A stretch of DNA of 64,000 nucleotides from an uncultured Clostridia bacterium. Lineage in GTDB: Bacteria; Bacillota; Clostridia; Christensenellales; Borkfalkiaceae. Where the stretch lies: contig CANRCK010000001.1 of NCBI GenBank assembly GCA_947629095.1, positions 62,001 to 126,000 on the forward strand, given 5' to 3'. The notes beneath the pieces are model-generated. The model ran no database searches, was not told the origin of the DNA, and saw nothing but the letters and a program-made list of their open reading frames with translations. How positions within the stretch are numbered: position 1 is the first letter of the stretch; each line of letters starts with the position of its first letter. This document shows positions 1 through 8,280 of the stretch, piece after piece. The position numbers and the translations under genes are program-made.

Positions 1-379
1 GTTCGAGAATGTTACGGGCGTCCGTTTGGTCGTATTTTATTATCCCTGTTAAATCGGCGTGCCCGGGGCGGACTTTTGTGAGAGTTCTCTTTGTTATGTC
101 GCAGCCTTCGGGAGCCATAAAGTCGCGCCAGTTGTCATAGTCGTTGTTTTTTATTTGAAAAGCTACGGGGCTGCCGAGAGTGCGAAGATTTCGAACGCCG
201 CTCAAAATTTCAATTTTATCGCGCTCTATCTTCTGCCTTCCGCCTCTTCCGTAGCCGCTCTGGCGCAGGGCAAGATATCTATTTATTTCGGCAATGTTTA
301 TTTTTAGATTCGAAGGCAATCCTTCGATTATTCCGGTGAGCGCCTTGCCGTGGGATTCCCCAGCCGTGATGAGTTTCAT
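1..379 (-). CDS. aroC: Chorismate synthase, N-terminal part (gene runs off the window)
   Basis: Translating the minus strand from the ATG at 379 gives about 126 residues that are clearly chorismate synthase: MKLITAGESHGKALTGIIEG at the start, then a YGRGGRQKIE segment and RPGHADLTGIIKY. The enzyme converts 5-enolpyruvylshikimate 3-phosphate to chorismate, the last common step of aromatic amino acid synthesis, using reduced FMN. The GESHG and RPGHAD histidines belong to the active site of the family. The frame is open to base 1, so the C-terminal two thirds are outside; the ORF track misses the gene because there is no stop inside. AAAGGAGAAGTGAGA precedes the ATG as a good ribosome binding site. 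The start lies 2 bases after the stop of the upstream MBL-fold gene, which suggests co-transcription. Confidence 0.96.
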   Translation of the reverse strand, partial: MKLITAGESHGKALTGIIEGLPSNLKINIAEINRYLALRQSGYGRGGRQKIERDKIEILSGVRNLRTLGSPVAFQIKNNDYDNWRDFMAPEGCDITKRTLTKVRPGHADLTGIIKYDQTDARNILE

Positions 380-381
380 TC

Positions 382-1401
382 TCACTTCTCCTTTGAAATT
401 TTATAGTCTGCGGCGTATACGGTGACGGTGACAGTGCCGTGCATATCGGTTCGGAACAAATTGTTTCCGACATATAGCTGAAGATTGGCTATATCCGTGA
501 GAGACGGACAGGACTTGGCGTTTTCGCCTACGGATATTACTGCCGCACCAACTGACAAAATATCGTAGAGCCTCGGCTCGGCATAGTCTGCAGCACAGTG
601 GTTTGCCGTTTTGATTACCGCGCACGGGGACATTTGTACGGATACGCCATCTACCTTATAAACGCCTTTTTCGAGCCGTATGGTTTCGGCTACGCCGAGC
701 TGTACCGAATCTGTGGCGTCGCCGAGGAACATAAATCCATGCCCGTCATATTGCAGCCAAAGGACTACCGAGGCGTTGTTGATGTTAAACTCAGTAGGCG
801 CCGCATTCATGCTGTGATACTCGCACTCGGGAAGCTCGGCGGACATAGGTGACATCACCATAAAACTGTAGCCGTATTCAGAATTGTACGCGCCGACGCC
901 GAACTGCGCAATCTGTATGTCGGCGCCGCTTTTTGAAAGTTCCGAATAGAACGCGGCAAACTCGTCGGTTATATATAAATTTGTGACCTGCGGCACATAT
1001 GCCGTGCCTATCTTTTTATAGCGCGCAACCTCGGCAAGCGCACCGCAATGTTCGCTCTTTACCGAAGTGCAAAAAAGATAATCGATTTTATCTATATTGC
1101 TTTTATTGAGAACGTCGAGAAGCTTATATACGTTTGAATATGTTCCGGCACCGCCGTCTATAAGCATAGTTTTTCCATCCGGAAGTTCCACCAGAGTACA
1201 GTCGCCGAAGCCGACGTCAAGATAGCGGACGCGCAGCTGTCCCAGAGGGTTTTCGTCCTTTTTAAAGTGGACGTAGGCGGTGAAATATATTACAGGAATG
1301 AAGACGTTAGTTATTATGAGCGCAATCATAACCGCCGCCACTACCGAAAGTGTGACAATTATTTTACGCCTCCTCCTATACGTCTTCTTCTTGCGTTTCA
1401 T
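382..1401 (-). CDS. Membrane-anchored ComEC-like MBL-fold protein with altered metal motif
   Basis: The 339 residues start with a basic stretch (MKRKKKTYRRRRK) and one hydrophobic segment at about 14-36, so the protein is probably anchored with the rest outside. From about residue 57 it reads like the extracellular beta-lactamase-fold domain of ComEC/Rec2: RVRYLDVGFGDCTLVELPDG, then MLIDGGAG, later FLGDATD, and a C-terminal FRTDMHGTVTVT block. Family members normally carry HxHxDH after the second strand. Here the matching place reads TSVKSEHCGAL, so most metal ligands are missing and hydrolase activity is doubtful. It has its own promoter at 1449-1477 and is followed at once by aroC. Function is not known; DNA uptake, cell-wall or regulatory roles are possible. 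Confidence 0.75.
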   Translation of the reverse strand: MKRKKKTYRRRRKIIVTLSVVAAVMIALIITNVFIPVIYFTAYVHFKKDENPLGQLRVRYLDVGFGDCTLVELPDGKTMLIDGGAGTYSNVYKLLDVLNKSNIDKIDYLFCTSVKSEHCGALAEVARYKKIGTAYVPQVTNLYITDEFAAFYSELSKSGADIQIAQFGVGAYNSEYGYSFMVMSPMSAELPECEYHSMNAAPTEFNINNASVVLWLQYDGHGFMFLGDATDSVQLGVAETIRLEKGVYKVDGVSVQMSPCAVIKTANHCAADYAEPRLYDILSVGAAVISVGENAKSCPSLTDIANLQLYVGNNLFRTDMHGTVTVTVYAADYKISKEK

Positions 1402-1448
1402 AGTATTTCTCTTGTATTTTTACATGAAATTATACTTATACAAATTAA

Positions 1449-1477
1449 ATTATACATTAATTTGCGTTGGTTGTAAA
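1449..1477 (-). promoter_or_regulatory. Predicted sigma-A promoter of the MBL-fold gene
   Basis: On the minus strand TTTACA (-35) is followed after 17 bases by TATAAT (-10), about 50 bases before the ATG at 1401. It lies in the divergent AT-rich spacer (1402-1617) shared with the ABC transporter genes. For the plus-strand side I see only a weaker TTGGTA-17-TATTAA pair near 1515-1543. Confidence 0.65.
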
Positions 1478-1617
1478 CAGAAAATCCGTTATAAATATTA
1501 TTTTTTAACAAAATTGGTAAAGTTTACACAAAGTTTATATTAATGCCTATTTTTATAATTAAATTAGGTTACATTGTAATAATAAAATATTACATATAGC
1601 CTGCACGGGGCTTAAAA

Positions 1618-2775
1618 ATGAGGCAGATTTTTTCGCTTATCAGGCGCGAATGCGGGTTTTTGATTGGCTCGATAATTTTGATCGGGCTGATACTTACAAT
1701 TTTTTGCGGGGCATTTCTTTCGGTAATGTCGGTATTTTTGGATGTGCCCGCGGGGATTTACGACTACTTTACGGACGTAATGAGGCTAAATGCCGTGAGT
1801 GTGCCCGACGTAACGTTTGCCGAAGCCAAAAAGCTCGGCGGGGAATGGGTTTACGCTACTAAATCGGGGCTGACCACTAACGTGGAAGTGACGGGCAAAA
1901 AGACTATTATTATAGACGCATATGAAACAAAGGATAAACCGTATGCTTATTCCTCCACCAAAAGAACGTTTGCCTGCACGCCCAAGGACGCTTACCGCTA
2001 TAAAGACGCGTGGGGAAAGCATATTGCAAAAGGGCAATGGTTTGAAAATGCGGGCGAAATAGTTGTGACCACCGATCTTGCCAAAATACTTGGCGATGTG
2101 ACCGCTGGAGATACCATAACGCTTGGGGAAACGCCTTTCAAGCTTGTGGGGTTGATACAGAGTTCCGGCGCGTACAGCTCGGCTACGAACGGCAAAATGC
2201 CCCCTTTGTGTTCGTTTTGGATTTGCGTGGACGAAAATGAAAAAATGGACTACTGCTATCTGTGCATACCCGACGCGGAAGAGATGCGTTTGACGCGCGA
2301 CAGGCTGGTTAAAAGCGGTATAGACGCCCGGGTTGCGGAAACATATGATGTTGCGTTCGAAAACGTTGATCTATGCAGAGCGTTTTTCGGTTCCATTGCG
2401 CTGGTGCTGGGCATAATGGTATTGTTTATTTTATATTCCCTGACGGCAATCTTTTACAGACAGCGTAAGGCGCAGATCTGCAGATTCAGGCTGCTCGGCG
2501 CAAAAACGGGCACGATTGCCTCGGTATACTACCTGATAATCGTAGCCGTGGCGTTTTTTGCGGTTGGCATAGGCACCGCACTTTCAATTTGGTTCAATTC
2601 GTTTTTTATGAGTCTGTGCACGCAGCTCTTCAAACAGCCTTTTACTGCGCACTTTTACATTTCGATTCCGCTGCTGCTCGTTTTGTGTATGTCGGTGTTT
2701 ATCACCGTCATATATTGGATTTACAGTTTTAAAATCAAAAATACGCAAATTGCGCAGGAGGTGAAACATGAGTAA
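1618..2775 (+). CDS. FtsX/MacB-type ABC transporter permease (first)
   Basis: The 385-residue protein has one hydrophobic segment near the N-terminus (about 14-42), a soluble region of about 200 residues, and three further hydrophobic segments near 257-280, 305-330 and 350-372. This is the FtsX/MacB layout of four spans with a large extracytoplasmic domain between spans 1 and 2. A GDTITLGETPFKLVGLI stretch resembles the MacB periplasmic-core beta segment of the family. It overlaps the next permease by 8 bases (start 2768), and the ATPase follows, so the three genes form one transport unit. Substrate cannot be read from sequence; this class often exports or detoxifies peptides or lipids. A GGGG run about 9 bases upstream may serve as ribosome binding site. 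Confidence 0.85.
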   Translation: MRQIFSLIRRECGFLIGSIILIGLILTIFCGAFLSVMSVFLDVPAGIYDYFTDVMRLNAVSVPDVTFAEAKKLGGEWVYATKSGLTTNVEVTGKKTIIIDAYETKDKPYAYSSTKRTFACTPKDAYRYKDAWGKHIAKGQWFENAGEIVVTTDLAKILGDVTAGDTITLGETPFKLVGLIQSSGAYSSATNGKMPPLCSFWICVDENEKMDYCYLCIPDAEEMRLTRDRLVKSGIDARVAETYDVAFENVDLCRAFFGSIALVLGIMVLFILYSLTAIFYRQRKAQICRFRLLGAKTGTIASVYYLIIVAVAFFAVGIGTALSIWFNSFFMSLCTQLFKQPFTAHFYISIPLLLVLCMSVFITVIYWIYSFKIKNTQIAQEVKHE

Positions 2776-4072
2776 GCCCTGCGGCAGATTCGGTCTTTTG
2801 AAAATTGCCATAAAGAATTTTAAAACTTATACCTGGATAAACGTGAAAATGTGCTTTGTGTTTGCCTGCCTCACCTTTTTGGTATGTTTGTTTACGAGCT
2901 ATAACTCGGCACTTGGCACAAAAAACGACGAAATTCGCAGAACAGCCATATCAAGCAATTATGTAGCGTATTCTTCGGAAGTAAATAAAAAAATATCCGC
3001 CGGAACCACGGAAAAAGCCCAAAAAACTTTCAGCGGCAGTGAATGGACGGAATTTAAAAGATTATCGGTTGCACAGATGATTTTTTCGGTGACTAAAAAA
3101 AGCGTTGCGTCGGCAATGCCGAAGTACGTTGATTTTACCTTTGACGGACAACTTGCCGAGCCAATCGACGACGCCGAAAAATTCAATGTTTACAGCTCGG
3201 CTTTCCCCTTTTTTGACGAGGATTACACGGAACTGAATGCACGTTTCGGCGAGAATGAATTTTTATTGGGACGCAAACCGCAATCGGACGGGGAAATAGT
3301 ACTTTCGGAAAACCTTTTAAAAAATTTCAACCTGACGAGGGACGCCGTCGGCTCCACGGTCCAAATGCAAATTAAAGGCGCCTCGTCGCCGTTTTTTGAA
3401 GGTAAAATCGTAGGAATTATCACAAGCAACTACTACAACCTCTACGGACACATAAGCTGGAGCCAAATACTTCCCGTTACAATGATTTGGGAAGGAAGTA
3501 AATTGTTTAACAGCGACAGCCTTATTACGCGCATAACGATGCTTGACGATTATCTTTCGGAAGAAGCGGCAAAACAAGCCAGAGCCCAAGGATTTACGTA
3601 CGGCGCTTTGGAAATTGTAAACGCCATGAAAATGCTTGACAATATCATGGTGCTCGGCAATACGCTGTACATAATAATAGGTTCGTCGCTCACAGTGGGA
3701 CTGATACTTACGATAGTGCTTATGGTAGGGAAATACGTAAGGATTTTTGCAAGGGCAAGCGGGATTTATATGACGTTCGGAATGCAGCGTTCGCAGATGA
3801 ACAAGCTGCTCATACTGCAACTGCTCTTGCTTGCGCTTGTTTCAATACCGATAGCTTTTATATTGACCGTTGCGGGCTATTACGTTATAGGAACTGCTAT
3901 TTCGCTTGTAACGCATATGACAATGGATACGTCCTGGCGGCGAATAATAGCCATGCTTATTGCCGGAATGAGCGTTATTGTAGCTATAACGATAATCTTT
4001 TTTGTGCTGACTGCAGCCAAATTGCGTAAAAAATCGATTAAACAATTGCTTGTAACCAATATCTCCAAATAA
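2768..4072 (+). CDS. FtsX/MacB-type ABC transporter permease (second)
   Basis: The 434 residues have the same plan as the upstream gene: one hydrophobic segment at about 28-45, a large soluble segment, and three C-terminal spans near 300-322, 350-372 and 388-411. The AGGAGGTGAAAC before the ATG lies inside the end of the upstream gene and fits translational coupling. The soluble part contains QSDGEIVLSENLLKNFNL and a KGASSPFFEGKIVGII segment, typical of MacB/FtsX core domains. With two non-identical permeases the complex is likely a heterodimer energised by the ATPase at 4083. Confidence 0.85.
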   Translation: MSKPCGRFGLLKIAIKNFKTYTWINVKMCFVFACLTFLVCLFTSYNSALGTKNDEIRRTAISSNYVAYSSEVNKKISAGTTEKAQKTFSGSEWTEFKRLSVAQMIFSVTKKSVASAMPKYVDFTFDGQLAEPIDDAEKFNVYSSAFPFFDEDYTELNARFGENEFLLGRKPQSDGEIVLSENLLKNFNLTRDAVGSTVQMQIKGASSPFFEGKIVGIITSNYYNLYGHISWSQILPVTMIWEGSKLFNSDSLITRITMLDDYLSEEAAKQARAQGFTYGALEIVNAMKMLDNIMVLGNTLYIIIGSSLTVGLILTIVLMVGKYVRIFARASGIYMTFGMQRSQMNKLLILQLLLLALVSIPIAFILTVAGYYVIGTAISLVTHMTMDTSWRRIIAMLIAGMSVIVAITIIFFVLTAAKLRKKSIKQLLVTNISK

Positions 4073-4082
4073 GGTAAATAAA

Positions 4083-4748
4083 ATGATTGAAGTTGTGGAC
4101 GTTGTAAAAGAATATGTAACCAGCAAAACGACATTCAGGGCGCTGAACGGCGCTTCGCTGAAAATCGGGGACGGGGAATTTGTGGCTATTACCGGCAAAT
4201 CGGGCAGCGGCAAGTCCACCCTTTTGAACATATTGGGCACCTTGGACACAATGACGTCCGGCAAGGTTTACGTGGACGGCGTTGATATCTCTGCCTTGTC
4301 GGGCAAGGAAGTTGCCGAATACAGAAATAAAAAAGTAGGATTTGTTTTCCAAAGCTTTTATCTTGAACCCGGATACAGCGTTTACGACAATGTGGAATTG
4401 CCGTTGGTACTTGCCGGGGGCAGGGCAAAAAATAACCGCCCGTTGGTTGAGGCGGCGTTGAGCGAGGTTGGATTGCTTTCCAAAATCAAGGAAAAAGCCG
4501 TAAATCTTTCGGGCGGGGAACAGCAACGCGTTGCAATTGCGCGGGCGATAATAAATAATCCCTCCTATATACTCGCCGACGAGCCGTGCGGAAACCTTGA
4601 CACGCACAACAGCGAAAATATTATGCGCATACTCGACGGCTTACATAAAAACGGCAAGACGATAGTTATGGTCACGCACGATATGGAGGACGCACAAAAA
4701 GCCGGAAGAATTATTGCGATGTCCGACGGCAAAATTATAGACGGTTGA
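4083..4748 (+). CDS. ABC transporter ATP-binding protein (LolD/MacB class)
   Basis: The 221 residues contain the full ATPase set: Walker A GKSGSGKS near residue 39, Q-loop FQSFYLEPGYSVYDN, signature LSGGEQQR near 139, Walker B YILADEPCGNLD and the switch histidine in VTHD. The FQ-SF-L-P-SVYDNVELPL segment is characteristic of the LolD/MacB/FtsE branch that works with FtsX-fold permeases. It starts 10 bases after the second permease and ends just before a hairpin terminator, so it is the last gene of the operon. Confidence 0.93.
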   Translation: MIEVVDVVKEYVTSKTTFRALNGASLKIGDGEFVAITGKSGSGKSTLLNILGTLDTMTSGKVYVDGVDISALSGKEVAEYRNKKVGFVFQSFYLEPGYSVYDNVELPLVLAGGRAKNNRPLVEAALSEVGLLSKIKEKAVNLSGGEQQRVAIARAIINNPSYILADEPCGNLDTHNSENIMRILDGLHKNGKTIVMVTHDMEDAQKAGRIIAMSDGKIIDG

Positions 4749-4780
4749 AAAAAGGACCTCTAACGGCAGGTCCTTTTTGC
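4748..4780. terminator. Bidirectional terminator between ABC operon and aspA
   Basis: The stem AAAAGGACCT / AGGTCCTTTT surrounds a short loop and has T-rich tails on both strands. It lies between two convergent genes (stops at 4748 and 4789). Confidence 0.85.
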
Positions 4781-4788
4781 TTGCGGAA

Positions 4789-6195
4789 TTATTTTAAATT
4801 GCCGCCGCAAGGCTCCGTTAACACGAGAGGATCCAGCACGCGGTTTAATTTTTCCTCGTCCATAAGCCCCTCCCTTAAAACGATGGACTTTATGGATTCG
4901 CCGGTTTTGAGGGACTCCTTTGCAATTTCGGCGGCTTTTAGATAACCTATGTATGGATTGAGCGCGGTTACTATGCCTACGCTCCTGTTCACCCACTCGG
5001 CGCACCTCTCTTCATTTGCCGTTATGCCCACGATGCAGTTATCCGTAAGCGTTTTTACTGCGCCCGTAAGGGTGTTTATTGATTCAAACAGCTGATAGAA
5101 TATAACGGGTTCGAAGGCGTTAAGCTCCAGCTGCCCCGCCTCCGCAGCCATAGTAATAGTTACGTCGTGACCTATTACGAGAAAAGCTACCTGATTTACG
5201 ACTTCGGGAATTACGGGGTTGATTTTGCCGGGCATTATTGAGGAACCGTTTTGGCGTGCGGGCAAAATGATTTCCCCCAGACCCGTGCGCGGACCGCTGG
5301 ACATAAGTCTTAAATCGTTGCACATTTTGGAAAGATTTACGGAAAGAGCCTTCAACGCGCCCGAAACGGCTACAAAGCCGTCAACGTTCTGGGTGCCGTC
5401 GAACAGGTCCTCCGCCCGGTTGAGTTTTTCACCGGTAAGACGGGAAAGCTCCTCGGTTATATGTGTAAAATAAGCTTCCTTTGCATTGATCGCCGTGCCG
5501 ATTGCCGTTGCCCCGAGATTAATTACGCGCATTTCCGCAAGTGAATTTTCAATCCTTGACGTTGAGCGACCTATTGCCGTGGCAAAGGCGCGAAAAGCCT
5601 GACCGAGCCGCATCGGAACGGCGTCCTGAAGCTGTGTTCTGCCCATTTTAAGAATCCCGTTAAATTCCGCTGCCTTATTTTTGAGCGCAGCCTCAAGCCG
5701 GCGAAGCTCGGGAATGAGTTCCGCGGCAAGCGACAAAACCGTAAGTTTCCCCGCCGTGGGGATTACGTCGTTCGTGGACTGCTCCATATTAACGTCGTCG
5801 TTGGGGCTGATTTTAGTGTAGTCTCCCCTCTTTCCGCCGAGCGTTTCTATTGCGATATTGGCAACTACTTCGTTTACGTTCATATTTGCCGAAGTGCCGG
5901 CGCCGCCCTGCACGGCATCAACAATAAAATCCTTTTTATGTTTGCCGTGAAGAATTTCGTCGCAAGCCGCAATTATCGCCTCAGCCTTTTCGCGTTCCAA
6001 AAGACCGTATTCAAGATTGACCTTTGCTGCCGCCTTTTTTATAAGAACTATGTTTTTTACAAAGGCAAAACAATGTCTGGTGCCCGTAATACCGAAATTT
6101 TCCTTTGCCCTTAAAGTCTGGATGCCGTAATATGCGTCGGCGTCGACAAACAGCTGACCTACCGAGTCGCTTTCGCAACGATATTCTTTTTTCAT
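4789..6195 (-). CDS. aspA: Aspartate ammonia-lyase (aspartase)
   Basis: The enzyme reversibly deaminates L-aspartate to fumarate and ammonia. The 468-residue protein carries the fumarase/aspartase superfamily signature GSSIMPGKINPVIPE, which holds the flexible SS loop serine, plus the N-terminal DAYYGIQTLRA and the MEQSTNDVIPTA segments. These distinguish it from argininosuccinate and adenylosuccinate lyases; fumarase C is less likely because of the aspartase-type N-terminus. I moved the start from the track's 6246 to the ATG at 6195 (MKKEYRCESDS), which has AAGGAGAT directly upstream and matches family length. A promoter with TTGATT-17-TATAAT lies just upstream. A LysR-type regulator is divergently transcribed and probably controls it. 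Confidence 0.93.
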   Translation of the reverse strand: MKKEYRCESDSVGQLFVDADAYYGIQTLRAKENFGITGTRHCFAFVKNIVLIKKAAAKVNLEYGLLEREKAEAIIAACDEILHGKHKKDFIVDAVQGGAGTSANMNVNEVVANIAIETLGGKRGDYTKISPNDDVNMEQSTNDVIPTAGKLTVLSLAAELIPELRRLEAALKNKAAEFNGILKMGRTQLQDAVPMRLGQAFRAFATAIGRSTSRIENSLAEMRVINLGATAIGTAINAKEAYFTHITEELSRLTGEKLNRAEDLFDGTQNVDGFVAVSGALKALSVNLSKMCNDLRLMSSGPRTGLGEIILPARQNGSSIMPGKINPVIPEVVNQVAFLVIGHDVTITMAAEAGQLELNAFEPVIFYQLFESINTLTGAVKTLTDNCIVGITANEERCAEWVNRSVGIVTALNPYIGYLKAAEIAKESLKTGESIKSIVLREGLMDEEKLNRVLDPLVLTEPCGGNLK

Positions 6196-6217
6196 ATAAA
6201 ATCTCCTTATCGTCTTG

Positions 6218-6246
6218 ATTATATATCCGCCGCGTGTTATAATCAA
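6218..6246 (-). promoter_or_regulatory. Predicted aspA promoter in the divergent spacer
   Basis: Minus strand TTGATT, 17 bases, TATAAT, 23 bases before the aspA ATG. The 100-base spacer to the LysR start is very AT-rich and would hold the LysR binding sites; I could not fix a single T-N11-A box with confidence. Confidence 0.65.
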
Positions 6247-6295
6247 ATATATATTACAAGATAAATATTATAAATTTTATTTATGGAGTATGGTT

Positions 6296-7234
6296 ATGTA
6301 TTCGGCGATGGACTACATTTATGAAATTTACAGGGAAAAAAGCTTTACAAAGGCTGCGCAAAAGCTGTTCGTATCCCAGCCGGCGCTGTCGGCTTCGGTT
6401 AAAAAGGTTGAGGAAGAGCTTGGCGCAGAGCTGTTTGACAGGCACACCTCGCCCGTATCGCTGACCGAGGCGGGAAAAATTTATATAGAGGCAGCCGAAC
6501 AGATTTATACCGTTAAGGCGGGACTGAAAGAGCGCATAGACGATATAAACGGGCTTAGGACGGGCGAAGTTACCGCCGGCGGAACTAATTTTGTGTCATC
6601 CTGCGTAATTCCCGAAATAGTAAAAAATTACTCGGCAAAATTCCCCGGGATAGAACTCAATCTTGTTGAGTCAAACTCCGAGGAGCTAAAAAGGCTTGCG
6701 CTTGCAGGAGGAATCGACGCGGTTATAGACTACGATTTTGACGGCGCGCTGTTCAACGTAACACCGTTGCGTGAGGAAAAAATTTATCTTTCAGCCGCAA
6801 AAGATTCGCCGCAGGCGAAAAAATTTGAAAAATTTGCACTGACGTACGGCGATATAAAGCATAAAAAGGAAACAAACGTGCCCGCAATTGAAATTTCGAC
6901 GCTCGGAAACGAAAAGTTCATTTTACTGAAAAAGGGAAACAATATGCACGACAGGGCAACTAAAATTTTTCATGATGGCGCAGTACACCCACGCGCGGTG
7001 CTTATGCTCGACCAGCTTATGACGTCTTACACCCTTTCGTGCAAGGGACTTGGAATGGCGTTCGTTCCGGATACGCTGATTTATGCGGCGCCGCTTAAAA
7101 ACGCCGTGTATTTCAGGATATCCTCCCCGCACGCAAAGAGAACGCTGACCATAGCCAAAAAGAAAAATAAATATGCGGGGAAAGCGCTTACGCAGTTTAT
7201 TATCACCGCCGTGGAAAGCTTTAATAAAAAATAA
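6296..7234 (+). CDS. LysR-family transcriptional regulator
   Basis: The 312 residues begin with the winged helix-turn-helix of the LysR family: YIYEIYREKSFTKAAQKLFVSQPALSASVKKVEEELG, followed by LFDRHTSPVSLTEAG. A substrate-binding domain follows, with a GLGMAFVPDTLI segment near the C-terminus. The start at 6296 (MYSAMDYIYEI) is preferred to the track's 6215 because a GGAG lies 8 bases upstream. It is divergent from aspA, which is the classic arrangement of a LysR regulator and its target. By inference it senses an amino or dicarboxylic acid. Confidence 0.92.
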   Translation: MYSAMDYIYEIYREKSFTKAAQKLFVSQPALSASVKKVEEELGAELFDRHTSPVSLTEAGKIYIEAAEQIYTVKAGLKERIDDINGLRTGEVTAGGTNFVSSCVIPEIVKNYSAKFPGIELNLVESNSEELKRLALAGGIDAVIDYDFDGALFNVTPLREEKIYLSAAKDSPQAKKFEKFALTYGDIKHKKETNVPAIEISTLGNEKFILLKKGNNMHDRATKIFHDGAVHPRAVLMLDQLMTSYTLSCKGLGMAFVPDTLIYAAPLKNAVYFRISSPHAKRTLTIAKKKNKYAGKALTQFIITAVESFNKK

Positions 7235-7267
7235 ATAATTCCGTATACTCTTTATACGGAGGAAATT

Positions 7268-7702
7268 ATGATCGAACACGATACAATAGAGCTTTTACGC
7301 GAGTGCGACGCAGGCATACAGATGGGAATAGCCGCAATTGACGAGGTGAAAGACAATGTTAAAAGCGCGGATTTTGGGAATATGCTGGATAACTACCAAC
7401 GCGAATACGCGCAACTGCAAAATGAAATTCAGGGAGTTTTGCACTCCTACCATGACGAGGGCAAAGACCCGAACCCCGTTGCAAAAGGTATGGCAAAGTT
7501 AAAAACGGACTTTACCATGGCAATGCATGACACCGACCAAACAATTGCCGACCTTATTACAGACGGTTGCAATATGGGAATTAAATCCTTGAACAAATAC
7601 CTTAACCAATACGGAGGCGCGGACGGACGGGCAAAGGATTTTACAAAGCGCCTTATAGAATTGCAGGACAGACAGCTTAAAGAAATCAGAAAATTTTTGT
7701 GA
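7268..7702 (+). CDS. Small helical-bundle protein of unknown function
   Basis: The 144 residues are almost entirely predicted amphipathic helix, with segments like LLRECDAGIQMGIAAIDEV and FTMAMHDTDQTIADLITDGC. The pattern suggests a four-helix bundle of the ferritin-like or DUF2383 type, but no full di-iron motif is evident. There is no signal or membrane segment. The gene has GGAGGAAATT before its ATG, stands alone, and is closed by a long hairpin at 7705-7746. It follows the LysR gene by 33 bases and could be read through from it. Function unknown. Confidence 0.7.
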   Translation: MIEHDTIELLRECDAGIQMGIAAIDEVKDNVKSADFGNMLDNYQREYAQLQNEIQGVLHSYHDEGKDPNPVAKGMAKLKTDFTMAMHDTDQTIADLITDGCNMGIKSLNKYLNQYGGADGRAKDFTKRLIELQDRQLKEIRKFL

Positions 7703-7704
7703 GA

Positions 7705-7746
7705 CCCCAAAACAGCGTTGCCGTTTTCCGGCAACGCTGTTTTGGG
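7705..7746 (+). terminator. Long perfect hairpin after the helical-bundle gene
   Basis: The arms CCCAAAACAGCGTTGCC and GGCAACGCTGTTTTGGG pair perfectly over 17 bases around a short loop. There is no U-tract after the stem, so termination depends on the stem and the TTTTGGGTT edge. Confidence 0.6.
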
Positions 7747-7874
7747 TTGTATACTTTCAGTGGTACTCTCGGCAAGCGACTGAGAAAAATTTGCCGGATT
7801 TTGCCGTTTCCCGAAAGCGGGGACGGCAAAGCATCGGCGCTCTGCGTCTCGCACAAACGAGGCGTGAACCGTCG
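7747..7874. other. Non-coding spacer between hairpin and tRNA terminator
   Basis: I find no credible gene here. The 95-residue plus-strand ORF (7699-7986) runs through two hairpins and the tRNA and is rejected. The minus strand contains CTTGCCGAGAGT, which also occurs downstream of the tRNA cluster near 57650. A small TTGCCGT/ACGGCAA hairpin lies around 7800-7830. Confidence 0.5.
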
Positions 7875-7912
7875 AAAACCCGCGCCGCCATATAAATGGC
7901 GGCGCGGGTTTT
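7875..7912 (-). terminator. Intrinsic terminator of tRNA-Thr
   Basis: Perfect 17-bp stem AAAACCCGCGCCGCCAT / ATGGCGGCGCGGGTTTT starting directly at the CCA end of the tRNA, with T residues closing the stem. Confidence 0.9.
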
Positions 7913-7987
7913 GGAGCTACTGGCCGGATTCGAACCGGCGACCTGCTGATTACGAATCAGCTGCTCTACCAGCTGAGCCACAGTAGC
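7912..7987 (-). tRNA. tRNA-Thr (anticodon CGT)
   Basis: Minus-strand cloverleaf: acceptor GCTACTG/CAGTAGC, D arm GGCTCAGCTGGTAGAGC, anticodon stem GCTGA/TCAGC with loop TTCGTAA (anticodon CGT), T arm with GGTTCGAATCC, discriminator T and an encoded CCA. It is a single gene with its own promoter and terminator. The second Thr tRNA in the window (57354) has anticodon TGT. Confidence 0.96.
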
Positions 7988-8003
7988 GATTATTGTCTAT
8001 ACC

Positions 8004-8031
8004 ATTATAACAGAATAATTAATTTTTGCAA
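8004..8031 (-). promoter_or_regulatory. Predicted promoter of tRNA-Thr
   Basis: Minus strand TTGCAA, 16 bases, TATAAT, ending 17 bases before the tRNA 5' end. Confidence 0.65.
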
Positions 8032-8057
8032 GCAATTTTAAAGGTGTTTTTTTTATT

Positions 8058-8279
8058 TTATCCCTTTACCGTTCCACGGCTATACTCCATATTGATTTCG
8101 GCAAGTTCCTTTTCTCCGTCTATATATGGTCTATATATTTCTTCTATACTCCCGCCGCCGATGTTGTCGCAAGCTCCGCAAAAATCGCAAAGCCCGCCGC
8201 ACACGGCAAGCGACTTTGCAACTATTTCAATGCGTTCCTCCCGGCTGGTATCTTTAATTAAAAGCGATTTGAATTCCAT
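8058..8279 (-). CDS. Small four-cysteine protein next to the TtcA fusion
   Basis: The 73-residue protein has one striking feature, the cluster CGGLCDFCGACDNIGGG (Cys 27, 31, 34, 37; spacing C-x3-C-x2-C-x2-C). This could bind an iron-sulfur cluster or zinc. No signal peptide or membrane segment is seen. It starts 1 base after the stop of the rhodanese-TtcA gene, so the two are almost certainly co-transcribed and may act together in sulfur handling. I cannot name a family. Because it is short it could be a subunit or chaperone rather than an enzyme. Confidence 0.7.
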   Translation of the reverse strand: MEFKSLLIKDTSREERIEIVAKSLAVCGGLCDFCGACDNIGGGSIEEIYRPYIDGEKELAEINMEYSRGTVKG

Positions 8280-8280
8280 A

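Noticed and set aside
2768-4072. Two permease genes as a single gene split by error
   Set aside because: Each has its own four-span layout and a separate ribosome binding site; the overlap is the usual coupling of two permeases.
7699-7986. 95-residue plus-strand ORF
   Set aside because: It runs through two hairpins and the antisense of tRNA-Thr.
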